Shown one piece after another: positions 1-10,095 of a stretch of DNA of 64,000 nt. The position numbers and the translations under genes are program-made. Below the pieces are notes generated by a model. The model was not told where the DNA came from, ran no database searches, and saw only the letters and a program-made list of their open reading frames with translations. Origin of the DNA: Conchocele bisecta (lineage: Eukaryota; Mollusca; Bivalvia; Lucinida; Thyasiridae); the NCBI GenBank assembly GCA_029237695.1, contig CM055271.1:30998200-31062199 (forward strand). Direction: 5' to 3'. Numbering within the stretch: position 1 is the first letter of the stretch; each line of letters starts with the position of its first letter.

Positions 1-138
1 GGGAGGAATGCCGCGTGATAGAGACAGTACCTACTGGCGTCACTGTTTCATTTGTTGGGTGGTCGGCGGAATTCAACCGCACGGTTGAAAATATTTCCGA
101 AATAAGGAAGACAATCGACCCGTTCAAAGAAGACTTCC
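1..138 (+). CDS. Partial internal exon of an unrecognised gene
   Basis: The frame starting at base 3 is open from the window edge and ends at a consensus donor (ttcc then gtaagt at 139). It encodes about 45 residues including TGVTVSFVGWSAEF and ends in phase 1. The next candidate exon at 4117 begins with the two bases GA, which completes an Arg codon, so the two can be spliced in frame. I do not recognise the protein family. No start codon is needed because the exon is open at its 5' end. The inference that this is a real exon rests on the donor, the phase match and the absence of repeat character. It could be a chance open stretch. Confidence 0.45.
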
Positions 139-528
139 GTAAGTATTGTAGTTTTCTAATTTCTGTATCAATAGTAGGCGTTTTCTTTGATTGGACACGT
201 AGTTGCGAACACGTAACAGCTGCATAGTGGTGTATAGTATGCAGCAGTTACGTCTCGCAACTAATTGGACACGGACTTGTTAATATGCCAGGTATTCAAT
301 GACGTTTGTCTGCTACAGAGTATGCAATAACTTTCAGTGCGAAATTAAATCTGATACCTAGATCTTCCATACATTGATTAGCAGGCGCTGCCCTTACTCG
401 GTTTTGGCCGAGGTTAACATTGTCTGGGTTGAATAAGTTTATAATTGATAGGCCCTGACAGTGTACACTTAGATTATGTTGATGCCGGTCCAGCTGAACA
501 CCAGAGGGCTGTTCAATAGGCGAATTCT

Positions 529-781
529 CGCGAACGCTTGCGAGCGGTAATTGCTAAAGGACACATCACTTTCCACGGCGCTACAAATGCAATATTACGA
601 AATAAATTCACTGGCATCAGGGCAAAAAAAATATTTCCACCTTCTTATATCCATTGCGCAATGGATGTAAGAAGATGGAACTATTTGTTTTGTCCTGGTG
701 TCAGTGAATAAATTGTATATAACAGGTAAAGCACACGAATTCAATTAATTTCATGATGGTTACATCTCGCAAGCGTTCGCG
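529..781. mobile_element. Foldback MITE, about 250 bp
   Basis: The 16-base ends at 529-544 (cgcgaacgcttgcgag) and 766-781 are reverse complements. The interior at about 600-715 is itself a near-perfect palindrome centred at about 657, with arms of more than 50 bases. There is no coding capacity. The structure is that of a non-autonomous foldback DNA transposon lying in the first intron of the gene above. Confidence 0.75.
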
Positions 782-790
782 TTTATATTA

Positions 791-1382
791 CAGTCGTGTC
801 CGGTAAAGTCGCGCGTCCGGTAATTTCGCGCACCTGTTTTCATCTGCCTTGTCAACTTTCAAAGTTACCATTTTCATAAACTATGAAACTTCGAACGATA
901 TTCTTTCAATCAGTCAAAGTATATTTTGCAAGTAAATGTACATCTGTGTGGCAGTTCATCAAATAAATAATTGATAAATCAAGCGCACCCGGTATTGTTT
1001 ACATTAGTAACAACACGTCATCGATCATCTCATAAAATATCGTCTGTCAACCTATGTTGACTTCACTTTTAGGAGTGCAGTTTGGCCTAAGCTTTATGAA
1101 CGACGTCAGTGGGAAAACAGATGACGATATTGATGAATTTCCGACAAATGACGTCACTAAAATTGCAATGCACGACTTCTTGATATTCGGGAAATACCCA
1201 AAGTGGCTGGACAGAAGAAGGTTGTTTACATCATTGCACATCGTTTTACTGCATTATATTTTGTAGAAATATGGCGAAATGATAGGTTATTAGGCATATA
1301 AAATTGTAGGTCTGAATATGCAATATTTATAGATCGATTACGTTATTTGTTTCTTAGCTGCGCGAGATTACCGGACAGCACT
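791..1382. mobile_element. Tc1/mariner-type non-autonomous element with TA target site
   Basis: The left end at 791 (CAGTCGTGTCCGGTAA) and right end at 1382 (reverse complement CAGTGCTGTCCGGTAA) form imperfect terminal inverted repeats of about 25 bases. Both are flanked directly by TA, the target duplication of Tc1/mariner elements. No transposase is encoded. An exon-like stretch at 1073-1220 lies entirely inside this element. Confidence 0.65.
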
Positions 1383-1639
1383 GTATATGTTGAACACGGA
1401 CACACGTCCGGAACATACAACCAAGTCCGAACCGCATATTTCTAAACTCCGCGTGGAAAAACGATCGAAGACGCATTATTCCTCCGAATCACGTGTGCAA
1501 CTTCTAACCCCAGATGTGAAAGTATATTTTGTTTCTCTAAACACACTAAATCTAGTTTGGTAATGAACAAACAATTTCATTCTTTGTCGATGGAATGCGA
1601 CACCGAATCGTGATAACCGACACGGTCCTATTTCCGGCA

Positions 1640-1690
1640 TCAAATGACAGCTGTTGATAGGCCGTTAAACACCAATAATAAATCAACCTC
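1640..1690 (+). repeat. Remnant of the shared SINE/LINE 3' tail
   Basis: The stretch carries gttgataggccgttaaacac followed by a degraded A/T-rich end. The same tail recurs at about 5900, 6500, 7140, 7925, 23950, 25760, 38310, 42415, 54125 and 57955, and in reverse at about 60740. It is the only recognisable part of this copy. Confidence 0.6.
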
Positions 1691-1734
1691 TTTCCGACAT
1701 TTATCATCTTGCTGGCTGTCTGTGTTGGTGTCAT

Positions 1735-2300
1735 TATACCCCCTCCCCCCTCCCCAGGTTGTCCGTCCGTGTGTCCGGATCACCTTCACATCAGAGAAAT
1801 CTGTTATAACTTCTGTTTCCTTCTTCAGAAATTCTAAATATTTCATGATGCATTCCTCTGAGGATGTACTATCAGGCTGTGACAAATCCAGAAATTCTTG
1901 ATATTTCATGCATGCATTGCTACCCCCGCTAACCCCAAGGTCAAGGTCACATACTTAGTACGTTCACATAACCTAATATCAGAGAAATCTGTTTTAACTT
2001 CTGCTTTCTTCATCAGAAATTCTCAATATTTCATGCATGCATTCCTCTAAGGGTCTACTATCATGCTTTGACAAATTCATGACCGTCATACCCCCGCTCA
2101 CCCCAAGGTCAAGGTCACATACTTAGTGCACTCGATTTACCTCAACATCAGATGAATCTGTTATAACTTCTGTTTCCTTCTTCAGATTTTTTCATTATTT
2201 CATGCATGCATTCCTCTAATGGTATAGTATCATGCTGTCACAAATCCACAACCGTTATTACCCCAAGGGTAAGGTTACATACTTAGTTTGTTAACAAAAC
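1735..2300 (+). repeat. Three tandem copies of a repeat of about 180 bp
   Basis: Each copy contains atcagagaaatctgtt, then a T/C-rich segment ending in cttcag, then atttcatgcatgcattcctct, then an aaggtcaaggtcacatactt motif. Copies begin near 1785, 1975 and 2150. The copies have diverged and none is coding. The aaggtcaaggtcaca word is familiar from dispersed repeats in bivalve genomes. Confidence 0.65.
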
Positions 2301-2548
2301 CAAACTTTGATTTTTTTTATATTGTGGTGCCTGTGCCCACACGGGGGTATTCCGTAAGCCTCGCTTATTGACAGACAAATCTAGTTCGACTTAAGACTGA
2401 TGAACAGTCGTGGCGAGTTTATATCGATATTATTGGTATCATTATAAGTATAAATTATAGCCACGTGAGTGAAGTTTCAGTACAATACACTGTTTACAAA
2501 TTATAAACACGATTTCAGACGAAACAGACCCGATTTCTGAATATAACA

Positions 2549-2727
2549 GGGTGATGGTGTCTATTGATGGACTCGAATGAAATTTCTGATTTAGGTGAGG
2601 GTGTCAATTGATCGACCCACCCCCCTACGTCGGTGCCTCGCAGATTGACGGAATGAGCCAATCTGATTGGTTCATTCCGTCTTTTGCGGGGCTCCGACCG
2701 GAGTCCATCAATTGACACCATCACCCC
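2549..2727. mobile_element. MITE of about 180 bp with 26-bp terminal inverted repeats
   Basis: The left end GGGTGATGGTGTC followed by tattgatggact is matched by the reverse complement of 2702-2727 with one difference. The interior holds a second hairpin built around tgacggaatgagccaatc and its complement. A broken copy of the interior lies at about 3750-3820. No clear target duplication was seen. Confidence 0.7.
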
Positions 2728-3197
2728 TATATATTTATCATAGAGAAAATACAGAAACATATGCTTAAAAAGTAATGTTATTGAACATGAAATATGTTGA
2801 TAAATTCAATGCCAAAAGTTTATTTCGAAGATGATTGGTATTTAATTTTTAAAAGCACATCAAAAATTGAGTTTGAAAATGATAAGGTTGGGGTGCCTCT
2901 AGTTGCGCCCCGTAACTCTGAATTCTTAGCATACTGGCTAGCATAGGGATAGCAGGTTTGCATTCTCAGTGTTTTATCTGCCTCTCAATTATGAGTCAAA
3001 TTCCAAAAAAGTTTTAGGATTGACCCATTAAAATTCTGAAATGTTATCATTTTTCGATAGAATGATAGATTTGAGTTTTCATAAATCGTCATTTTTCGAG
3101 AGCACCTACATTTAGCCAGTACATTTAACGGTTACGCTATATTATAGTTTCGGTGCAGGTGAAGGTAATTATTTATGAAACAATATATACAATTAGA

Positions 3198-3366
3198 GCT
3201 CCAGTTACGGTGCGTAATTTAGAGGCAAGTTTATTATTCAAGTGAAAATTTGGGAGTGCATTTGAATCGTCTCAATGATACGATTTTTAAGTACCAACTT
3301 GTCATATTTGGTGAAGGAATCGGAACATTTAACCAATTACGCATCCTGCATCCTTAACTGGAGCGT
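3198..3366. mobile_element. Small MITE with gctccagtta ends
   Basis: The left end (gctccagttacggtgcgtaa) and the right end, which reads as gctccagttaaggatgc on the other strand, are inverted. The interior carries an imperfect hairpin around gaatcgtctcaatga. Related pieces occur at about 5540-5680 and inside both copies of the 7.16-kb block (about 10520-10720 and 30050-30240). The rest of 2728-4116 holds no gene that I can see. Confidence 0.55.
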
Positions 3367-4116
3367 TGATAATTACACGGTCGACTAAATAGCATTGTTC
3401 TGCTTTTTCTCAATTGTTAATAAAACTACAATATCTATACTAATGTTATTAAAAAAAATCTAAGTGAGTGTTAAAAATGTTCTGGTGTACCAATATTGAA
3501 TAATAAATAGTTGTATACACTGTGACAGTTAAATGAGACGATTATACAGCCTCCCAACTTGCAGTTTTGTGCATTTGTGAGTACATAAGACGATTCTATG
3601 TATTTGTGCATTTTTTGTGTAAACACGAGAAGTATTTAATGCTAAATTTTTGATAGTGCAGGAATCGGGTCCGTTATGTCCAGTTACCACTGTTTACATA
3701 ATTATGGTGAACAAATATACGACTGAAAATCGGCATGTGTGTTGAAGCCTCTGTGATGGTGTCTTTCTACCCATCGGTACCTCACAAATTGTCGGAATGA
3801 ACCAATCTGGCTCATATTTCCCAAGGTCAGCATCACCAGGTGCGATTTGTTGTCTTCCGACAACTCTTGCTTTGGCTACATAACAAGACATATTTTGTTT
3901 GTATACCTGTTGCGATACATCTTGCAAAGAGATATTAAAAATGTTTGCTTTTAATTATTATATAATAACAAAGTTAATTTTCATTAATTTATTTCGCGAC
4001 ATATTAGGGGAGGTCGCAAAACAGAAAACGGGCATGTTGCTGCCAGAGAAAAAGGCACATCATGATGTATACCAAGCGGTAGTGATTCTTAATTTCACAT
4101 GCATTTGATCTTTCAG

Positions 4117-4323
4117 GAGTGCAGTGTCGGAAACGGTCACTGTCGGGTGCCTGTCGGCAGAAGAGTAATCGGCTAAAAACTCTGTGTCGGGGCGATGAAG
4201 TGTCGGTCAGTGATGGGACAGTGGGCACGGTCAAACTGGTGGACCGCTTCAGCAGAATGCTCACCATTGACATTGATGGAAACATTAAAGAAGTTCACGT
4301 CACAGCATTGGCCAACATAGAAG
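4117..4323 (+). CDS. Internal exon, unrecognised gene, possible SH3/KOW-like segment
   Basis: An acceptor (gatctttcag) precedes 4117 and a donor (gaag then gtattc) follows 4323. The exon encodes about 68 residues. It begins with a Cys/basic-rich part (QCRKRSLSGACRQK) and continues with an alternating hydrophobic segment, GDEVSVSDGTVGTVKLVD then MLTIDIDGNIKEV, whose strand pattern resembles a small beta-barrel such as KOW or Tudor. Entry phase matches the exon ending at 138 and exit phase matches the candidate at 4773. I cannot name the family. The barrel assignment is inference from the residue pattern only. Confidence 0.5.
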
Positions 4324-4424
4324 GTATTCAAACTAGTAGTAGCTTACATTTATACCCACGTGACGAAAGTTGTCCATTCGTCTGTAACATTTTGGTTTCT
4401 GCACGCTGAGTTCTGTGTGTTTTT

Positions 4425-4700
4425 AGCTCACCTGAGCCGAACCGTTTTTCGTCCGTCCGTCCACACTTTTCAAACATCTTCTTCTCCCGTACCGCTCGAC
4501 CGATGTGGCCCAAAATTCATAGGGATGGTCTATGGATTACTACCTTCCAGATAAGTTGATAAGTTGGTCAACTTCTTAAAAAGAAATTCTCACTAACAGC
4601 CGGGCCGATTTCGACGAAACGTGGTATGAATGATTGACAGCGAACGCCGTTTCAGATTTATAGAAATTTTTGAGCCCGGGTCGAAAATGGGCGGGATGGG
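4425..4700 (+). repeat. Dispersed repeat beginning with ctcacctgag
   Basis: The sequence opens with ttagctcacctgagccga and runs through cgtccgtccgtccaca and gccgggccgatttcgacgaa. This kind of sequence is widely dispersed in bivalve genomes (established knowledge, recalled and not searched). It lies in the intron between the exons at 4117 and 4773. Confidence 0.45.
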
Positions 4701-4772
4701 TGGGGTCAAGTGAAGGTCAAATTTGACCGAATGTGGTCATGTTATATATCAATTGCAAGGTTTTGGCCCCAG

Positions 4773-4978
4773 TAGTGTGCAGCTACATATTCCTCCATGC
4801 TAATCATGTTGCTTTTAACAAAGATCTGACAGGGAGTGTGTTTTGGGAAACAGTGTATATGGCGTCTGTGTCCAATATGTTTACAACTGTACGTGTAGTG
4901 GCCGGAGACGCGATATGCCTGTTTCGCTGGAATAGTGTGGTGTCAAGTGATGAGGGCGGAATCAAATATAAATGTCAG
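4773..4978 (+). CDS. Candidate third exon of the unrecognised gene
   Basis: A possible acceptor (ttggccccag) precedes 4773 and a donor (tgtcag then gtatgc) follows 4978. With the phase-1 end of the exon at 4323 the frame stays open for 68 codons. The product includes VRVVAGDAICLFRW and ends GIKYKCQ. No family is recognised. The acceptor is weak and lacks a strong pyrimidine tract, so this exon is less certain than the previous one. The following 4979-5734 shows no gene. It contains degraded pieces of the gctccagtta MITE family. Confidence 0.35.
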
Positions 4979-5734
4979 GTATGCCAATTTCATAAGGTAG
5001 TAATTAAGTGTAAATAACATGTCACCGTTTAACATGTTTCGTATCAATTTTTCAAATTCAAATTTAATTTTTGCATTTAAAAAAATAACCGGTATTGCAC
5101 CATTATTTTATCGGCATTGTAGTAAAATAAATGCACTGGTGTATATTGTGACTTTTGGCAATGTTCTTAAAATGTTTAAATATGTAAATAATTTGATAAA
5201 ATAAAACAGGAGGTGAAAAGTCCAGGTCGCAAAAATTTAGAACTTCTTTACAGGGAACATCTTGGTATTTTCATGCGTACATTTGTCTGATGTTCCTCTA
5301 TTATGCTGTAACATGTTGGGATGTCTTAAATATATATTGAACTGTGCCATGTTTTAGTGACTGAAGGGCCTGAATAATTTATGAGTCCCCATTGAGCTTG
5401 TTGAGAGTCGCTTCTGGCCTATATTTGTACCATCATTTGTTAACTAGTGTTTCTATCATGGTGTCTTTTTTTTGGTGAAGAGATAACAAAATATTCAAAT
5501 TTTCTTATTTCTTCATAAACAATGGCAAGTTGAATGCTTTAAAATTGTCTCATACAGACGATTCTAATGGATTCCCAACTTGCATTTTTTGGTGAAGAGA
5601 TAAAATTTCTGAATGTCTTATTCCTTCATGAAAAATGACGAGTTGCGAGTGCTTTAAAATCGTCTCATTCAGACTGAATGGTACAGGGTCATATAGCGCT
5701 AGCTTATAGCTATTCCTGTTACTTTTAGGCAAGA

Positions 5735-5955
5735 GTTAAGTGACTCCGGTGTGTCATGCACCTGGCACCAGGTGAGAATATTCTGATTGCAGGACTGAAT
5801 ATATATAGTTTATGTAAATATTGAGTTCTGATTTTGAGAATTTCCCTCATTATGGACAGGTTGAATGCGAGATAGTCCACCCAGGCTTTAAATGACCTTA
5901 GCTGTTGATTATAGATAGGCCATTGAGCACCAGTAATCAACCAATCACGGCTGCT
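5735..5955 (+). repeat. SINE-like repeat, copy 1
   Basis: The body reads gtgactccggtgtgtcatgc, then a ggcaccaggtgagaatattc word, then attgagttctgattttg, then a cattatggacaggttgaat segment. It ends in the shared tail (gaccttagctgttgat). Three more copies in the same orientation follow within 2 kb. No polymerase III boxes were identified, so calling it a SINE is inference from the shared 3' tail and short length. Confidence 0.6.
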
Positions 5956-6324
5956 GCAGGGGCATGTTACGTTTCTAGTTTTCATAGTACAGGTACATTG
6001 TATTGAAAGAAACCCATTTCCTTTTATAAATGAAATGGTCGGAGGTTAGGGTAAATTGATTTATGTAAATGTCTCATTGAAATGTATAAATATGCTGTGA
6101 CGATGGCCAAATATGATGAAACAAATTAGCATCATTATCATATAAACTATGTACTTGTATTACTTTATTAAATATGTTTGGACCATGTTCTGACCATTGC
6201 GGTGTGTTTTTGAACAAGATCTCAACTTTTCAATGAAGTCACGTGACGTGGGTGGTAGCGAAATCCTGTTATACCCCACTAAGAAAGAAGGAAGATCAGA
6301 GCTTAAGTCGTATTAGTTGTGGAG

Positions 6325-6540
6325 TTGGAGCTAGGTGACTGGTGTGGTATGGACTTGGCACCAGGTCAGGATATTCTCATTTCAGGGCTGAATATAGTTT
6401 CTGTAAATATTGAGCTCTGATTTTGGGGAATTTTTTTCATTATAAACAGGTCGAATATGTGATAGTGCAGCCCCTTGGCTCGGCCGTACATGACCCTGGC
6501 TGTTGATAGACCGTTATTCACCAATATTCAATCAATGAAA
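6325..6540 (+). repeat. SINE-like repeat, copy 2
   Basis: It has the same word order as copy 1: ggtgtggtatggacttggca, ccaggtcaggatattct, gagctctgattttgggg, and then the tail gctgttgatagaccgtt with an aatcaatca end. Confidence 0.6.
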
Positions 6541-6984
6541 TAACCAAGACCATCTAAAGTATCGAGTAGTGGGGACCCTGATCGGACTACATTGACAATT
6601 TGTCTGATCCGAAACTGCACCATTCAATAGGCAAACAACACACTTGTCAGTACATGGTCTGTTAGATTTATATGTTTCATTATCTGCTGCTATCTTTGTT
6701 AACATGTAATATGTTATATTTTGCTTCATGTGCCTGCCATCTGGCTTGAAGCTACTGAATACAATAAAATATTCATGCGTATTGAAGTTTATGTCTCTGA
6801 ATTGCATAAATCCATTTTAATTTTCAGACCTACCAGTTCATTCTCCAACAAGTTTTTTTCTGACTTACATGGTTTGGCCCTCATTTACATACACTGTGTA
6901 CTTGAGAGCCTATTCATGTTATGTTTCATCAAGAAATAATACACATACATATATATATAGCTACAGGTAATCCTATTTCTTTCT

Positions 6985-7175
6985 GGCAAGAGCTAAGTGA
7001 CTCTGATGTGGCATGGATCTGGCCCCCGGTCAGGATATTCTGATTATATAGGACTTAATATATCGTTTCTGTAAATATTGAGTTCTGATTTTGTGGGTTT
7101 AATGCAGGATATTAGTCCATCTCGTTGATAAGCTGTTGATAGGCCGTTCAACACCAATACTCACTCGCTCAATAC
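6985..7175 (+). repeat. SINE-like repeat, copy 3
   Basis: It has the same body (gatgtggcatggatctggcc, attgagttctgattttg) and the same tail (gctgttgataggccgttcaa). A detached 5' piece of the longer form (catggtttggccctcattta) lies just upstream at about 6866-6885. Confidence 0.6.
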
Positions 7176-7559
7176 TACTCAAATATGGTATCTCTACAAC
7201 TTTCAAACATTGGCATAATAGTATGTTGTATTGAAAGGATTCATTTCTCCATTAAATCCTTACATCCCCAAGTATCTGACATATGTTTATATTATATGGC
7301 TACCAGTTTGAGCCAGAATGCACAGAAAAGGAACTTGGTCGTTGCAACGCAAATTGAAAGTACAATAGGCCCACCTAGTGTACATAAAAATATGCAGATA
7401 CCTCACGGTGCTCTGTATGTACAATGCGTACATTTGGCGAAAACAGCTGACTCCAGTATACCCCCCCCCCATCGTCCCCACGCACACAACTGTATACATA
7501 CTGCTTATATATGTATGTATTGTAACGCCAGAATTATATACTGGTAAATATCATTCTAT

Positions 7560-7960
7560 ATCTCTGGTTTGGGTGGTAGGTGGGAGCATGCGATGGGTAA
7601 TTTATCGATCGGGGTTCATCCGGCATTACCGGAATGCCGACCTACATGGTTTGGCCCTCATTTACATCTCCCATGTACTTGAGAGCTAAGTCCGGTTATA
7701 TTCCATTAAGAATTTATAAGCTTATACCTAATCCTATTACTTTGGGACAATCGCTAAGAGATTCTGGTGTGGCATGGACTTGGCACCAGGTCAGGATATT
7801 CTGTTTTCCAGGCTGAATACCCGTATATAGTTTTTGTAAACATTGAGCTCTGATTTTGGGAATTTGCCTCATTATGGACAGGTTGAATATGGGATATACC
7901 AACCTGTTGGCCCCGCCTTAAAATACCTTAGCCGTTAAACACCAACAATCAATCAACTCA
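7560..7960 (+). repeat. SINE-like repeat, copy 4, longest form
   Basis: This copy adds an upstream module (gggtggtaggtgggagcatg, cggaatgccgacctacatgg, tttggccctcatttacat) before the common body and ends in gccgttaaacaccaacaatc. The upstream module also occurs alone at about 10855-10960, with its duplicate at about 30385-30480, and in altered form at 25430-25560. This suggests the full unit is about 400 bp and that the other copies are 5'-truncated. Confidence 0.6.
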
Positions 7961-8084
7961 TGTATATATCTCTAGATCTGGTAACACAAATAATAACAAG
8001 ATGCGCCATGATATTTCACAATTTTGGCTTCTGCATAATTAAATTAAATATATATACAGAAAAAGTGATAATTTGACTCCAGGG

Positions 8085-8388
8085 GCCTATTTCATCAACA
8101 TTGCAAAGTATACTTTACTAGCAAAGTATACTTTGAGGGAGTAATCATTTATTTTTCCTGAAATGCATTATTTCATATAGAACTAACAAATGCATATATT
8201 TCATGATTAAAAGTATGCAGAATTATTATACTGAATTTATTACATTATCACAGCCATTAAATGGCTGTGATAATGTAATAAATTCCGTATAATAAAAAAT
8301 AATAAATTTAAAAAAAAAATGAAAATTTCTCCCTCAAAGTATACTTTGCTACTAAAGTATACTTTGCAATGTTGATGAAATTGGCTAC
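8085..8388. mobile_element. MITE of about 300 bp with tttcatcaacattgcaaag ends
   Basis: The left arm (about 8088-8142) and right arm (about 8330-8385) are inverted copies built on tttcatcaacattgcaaag and repeated aaagtatacttt words. The loop contains a strong hairpin at about 8235-8285 (attacattatcacagccatt and its complement). The MITE is complete here. In the duplicate block at 27.7 kb only the loop and right arm are present, so the duplicated segment begins inside this MITE. Confidence 0.75.
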
Positions 8389-8879
8389 AGAAGTGTCGAA
8401 AATGTCTGAGTGATTGTACATGTACAGTGATGTACATGTACTCTACATTTTGACCTCATCTTTTGACGTCATTTACGGACACTATTTCAAATGTTGTAAA
8501 CGTATTTCATGAAATTATGCAGATGCCCTAAGGTACAAAATCACATGGCGTGTCTCATAATATGATGTGTTGAATGTACTGAACTGATCGGTTCTACACG
8601 GAACCAAATTCCCCGATTCCCACCACAGTTCTAAATTGTTGATACAATCTCTATAAATGCTGACAGACCTAATTAATGGCCCATCAGGCCAGGGTCAAAC
8701 TTGACCATTTAGATGTAATGCCAAATAAATGGATAATGGTCAGGCGGCTTGACCACTGCATAGGACAGAATAAATATGTCTGGTTTCTGAACTAAAATAT
8801 AAAGATTATGGGTTAATCTAGTTTTAAATGTAAGCGTACATGCCGGTTTTTATCATTACGTTAACATATGTTGTCTTTG

Positions 8880-9250
8880 TTGTCACTGCTAGTCGCCATC
8901 TTGTTTCTGGATTACGCAATCCTCGTTTCTCGTGAGATCTCGGCGGACTTGATTATCATCACTAGGTACGCTCCGGTAGCAACAATATCGCCCTATCATT
9001 GCACATGTTCCTAGCAGTGGCTGTCCAATCATGTTAAAGCGCGGGGTCTGTGGTGACGCTGATTGTGCCTCGTTCACATTGTCCAATTGCTGTGCTTTGT
9101 TTATCGGTTTCTGTCCAATCAGAGCGCCTGGCCCCAAGCGCGGGGTTTTGGAGATTAGACCCGCGGCATTTTAAGTTTCGCCGCAAGCATTCACGCATGG
9201 TAATATCTGTTCTGAGAAATTGCCCACCCGCCCAAACCCTTGTATATATT
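8880..9250 (+). promoter_or_regulatory. Promoter-like patch with three CCAAT boxes
   Basis: Three gtccaat boxes lie at 9025, 9083 and 9115. Two aagcgcgggg words flank them. An upstream gccatcttg (YY1-like) and a tctcgtgagatctcg palindrome lie at about 8895-8940. The patch is GC- and CpG-richer than its surroundings. No transcript or downstream gene can be assigned. It is duplicated with copy 2 at about 28430-28790. Promoter function is inference from composition and boxes. Confidence 0.4.
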
Positions 9251-9582
9251 ATAGTTAGTGGTAGCTAGTCTATGGAACCATGGTGGAGATCATATGTAAT
9301 TATTTTTACACAGTACACATGTACAGTCTGCATATGTGTTACATGTACAATGTACATGTGGGGCTACACTTGTTTCGATATGCATAATCATATACGTATA
9401 ATCAATGTCATCGTTTGTACTTCCATGTCTCTATGCATATCTAATCATCTATTACTTATCAGCAATAATTATTATTACAAGTTTAATACTTGCAAAATAT
9501 TAATTACATGGTTTCATGCTCCCAAAATCATTGCGTTCATGTTGTACTTTATTATGTTCCATGATACATGTTCACCCTGACA

Positions 9583-9770
9583 TGGTGGCCTACATGTAGG
9601 CCACCAGACATGGACGAGCGCCACCAGAATGCTATCTGGTGATGCTCGCTTGTGTTATTGTACATTGACGGCCAATCCCTGACCCGTGCTGTGGGGGTTG
9701 GCTGACGGTGTTATAACGTACATTGGTGGCCAGCCACTGACCAGAGTCATTGGCTGGCTACCTGTGTTAT
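9583..9770 (+). repeat. Palindrome followed by three tandem hairpins with different stems
   Basis: A 22-base palindrome (ggtggcctac and its mirror, about 9583-9604) is followed by three stem-loops at about 9613-9645, 9672-9705 and 9724-9762. They are separated by similar linkers containing gtgttat and gtacattg. The stem sequences differ between hairpins but pairing is kept, for example cgagc..caccaga, gccaatccc and ggtggccagcca, each with its complement. They are preserved in copy 2 at about 29130-29320. No family was recognised. Confidence 0.55.
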
Positions 9771-9969
9771 GGCGTATCATTTAATGGGAAGATATAATAA
9801 ATACTAATCTTTTTTGTTAGTATTCGATAGCAGAGATATGTACTAGATATTTGCTGTATTTTTATATTTTATTCAAAATGTAGCAGTAAATATGAAGAGC
9901 ACATAATTATGGCACCACGATTGCAAAACCTGCAATTATCTATGACATACATGCATACATATGGCATAT

Positions 9970-10095
9970 GTTGTCATGACGGAGAAATGGGGCTTATGAT
10001 CTATGCTACCAACTCCGCTACCAACTCCGCTACCCAAATCAGCCTGCATATCCGCGCAGTCTGATCAGGGTCTGCACGGTTCGCCATTCCGTCTA
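9970..10095 (+). repeat. Remnant of the gagaaatggggcttatg MITE family
   Basis: It contains gagaaatggggcttatgat, then a short tandem duplication of accaactccgct, then gcagtctgatcagggtctgc. Other members lie at 11085-11160, 20500-20737, 22940-23080, 26105-26345, 37795-37880, 38520-38610 and 47795-48075. Confidence 0.55.

Noticed and set aside
1073..1220. Exon-like open stretch with acceptor ttttag and a start GAGTGCAGT like the exon at 4117
   Set aside because: It lies wholly inside the TA-flanked inverted-repeat element 791-1382, and its exit phase does not match the exon at 4117.
9272..9580. 102-codon open frame, identical in both copies of the duplicated block (also 28819-29127)
   Set aside because: Conservation is explained by the recent duplication of the whole block. 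The composition is AT-rich and Cys/Ile/Tyr-rich with no domain, and neighbouring frames are equally conserved.
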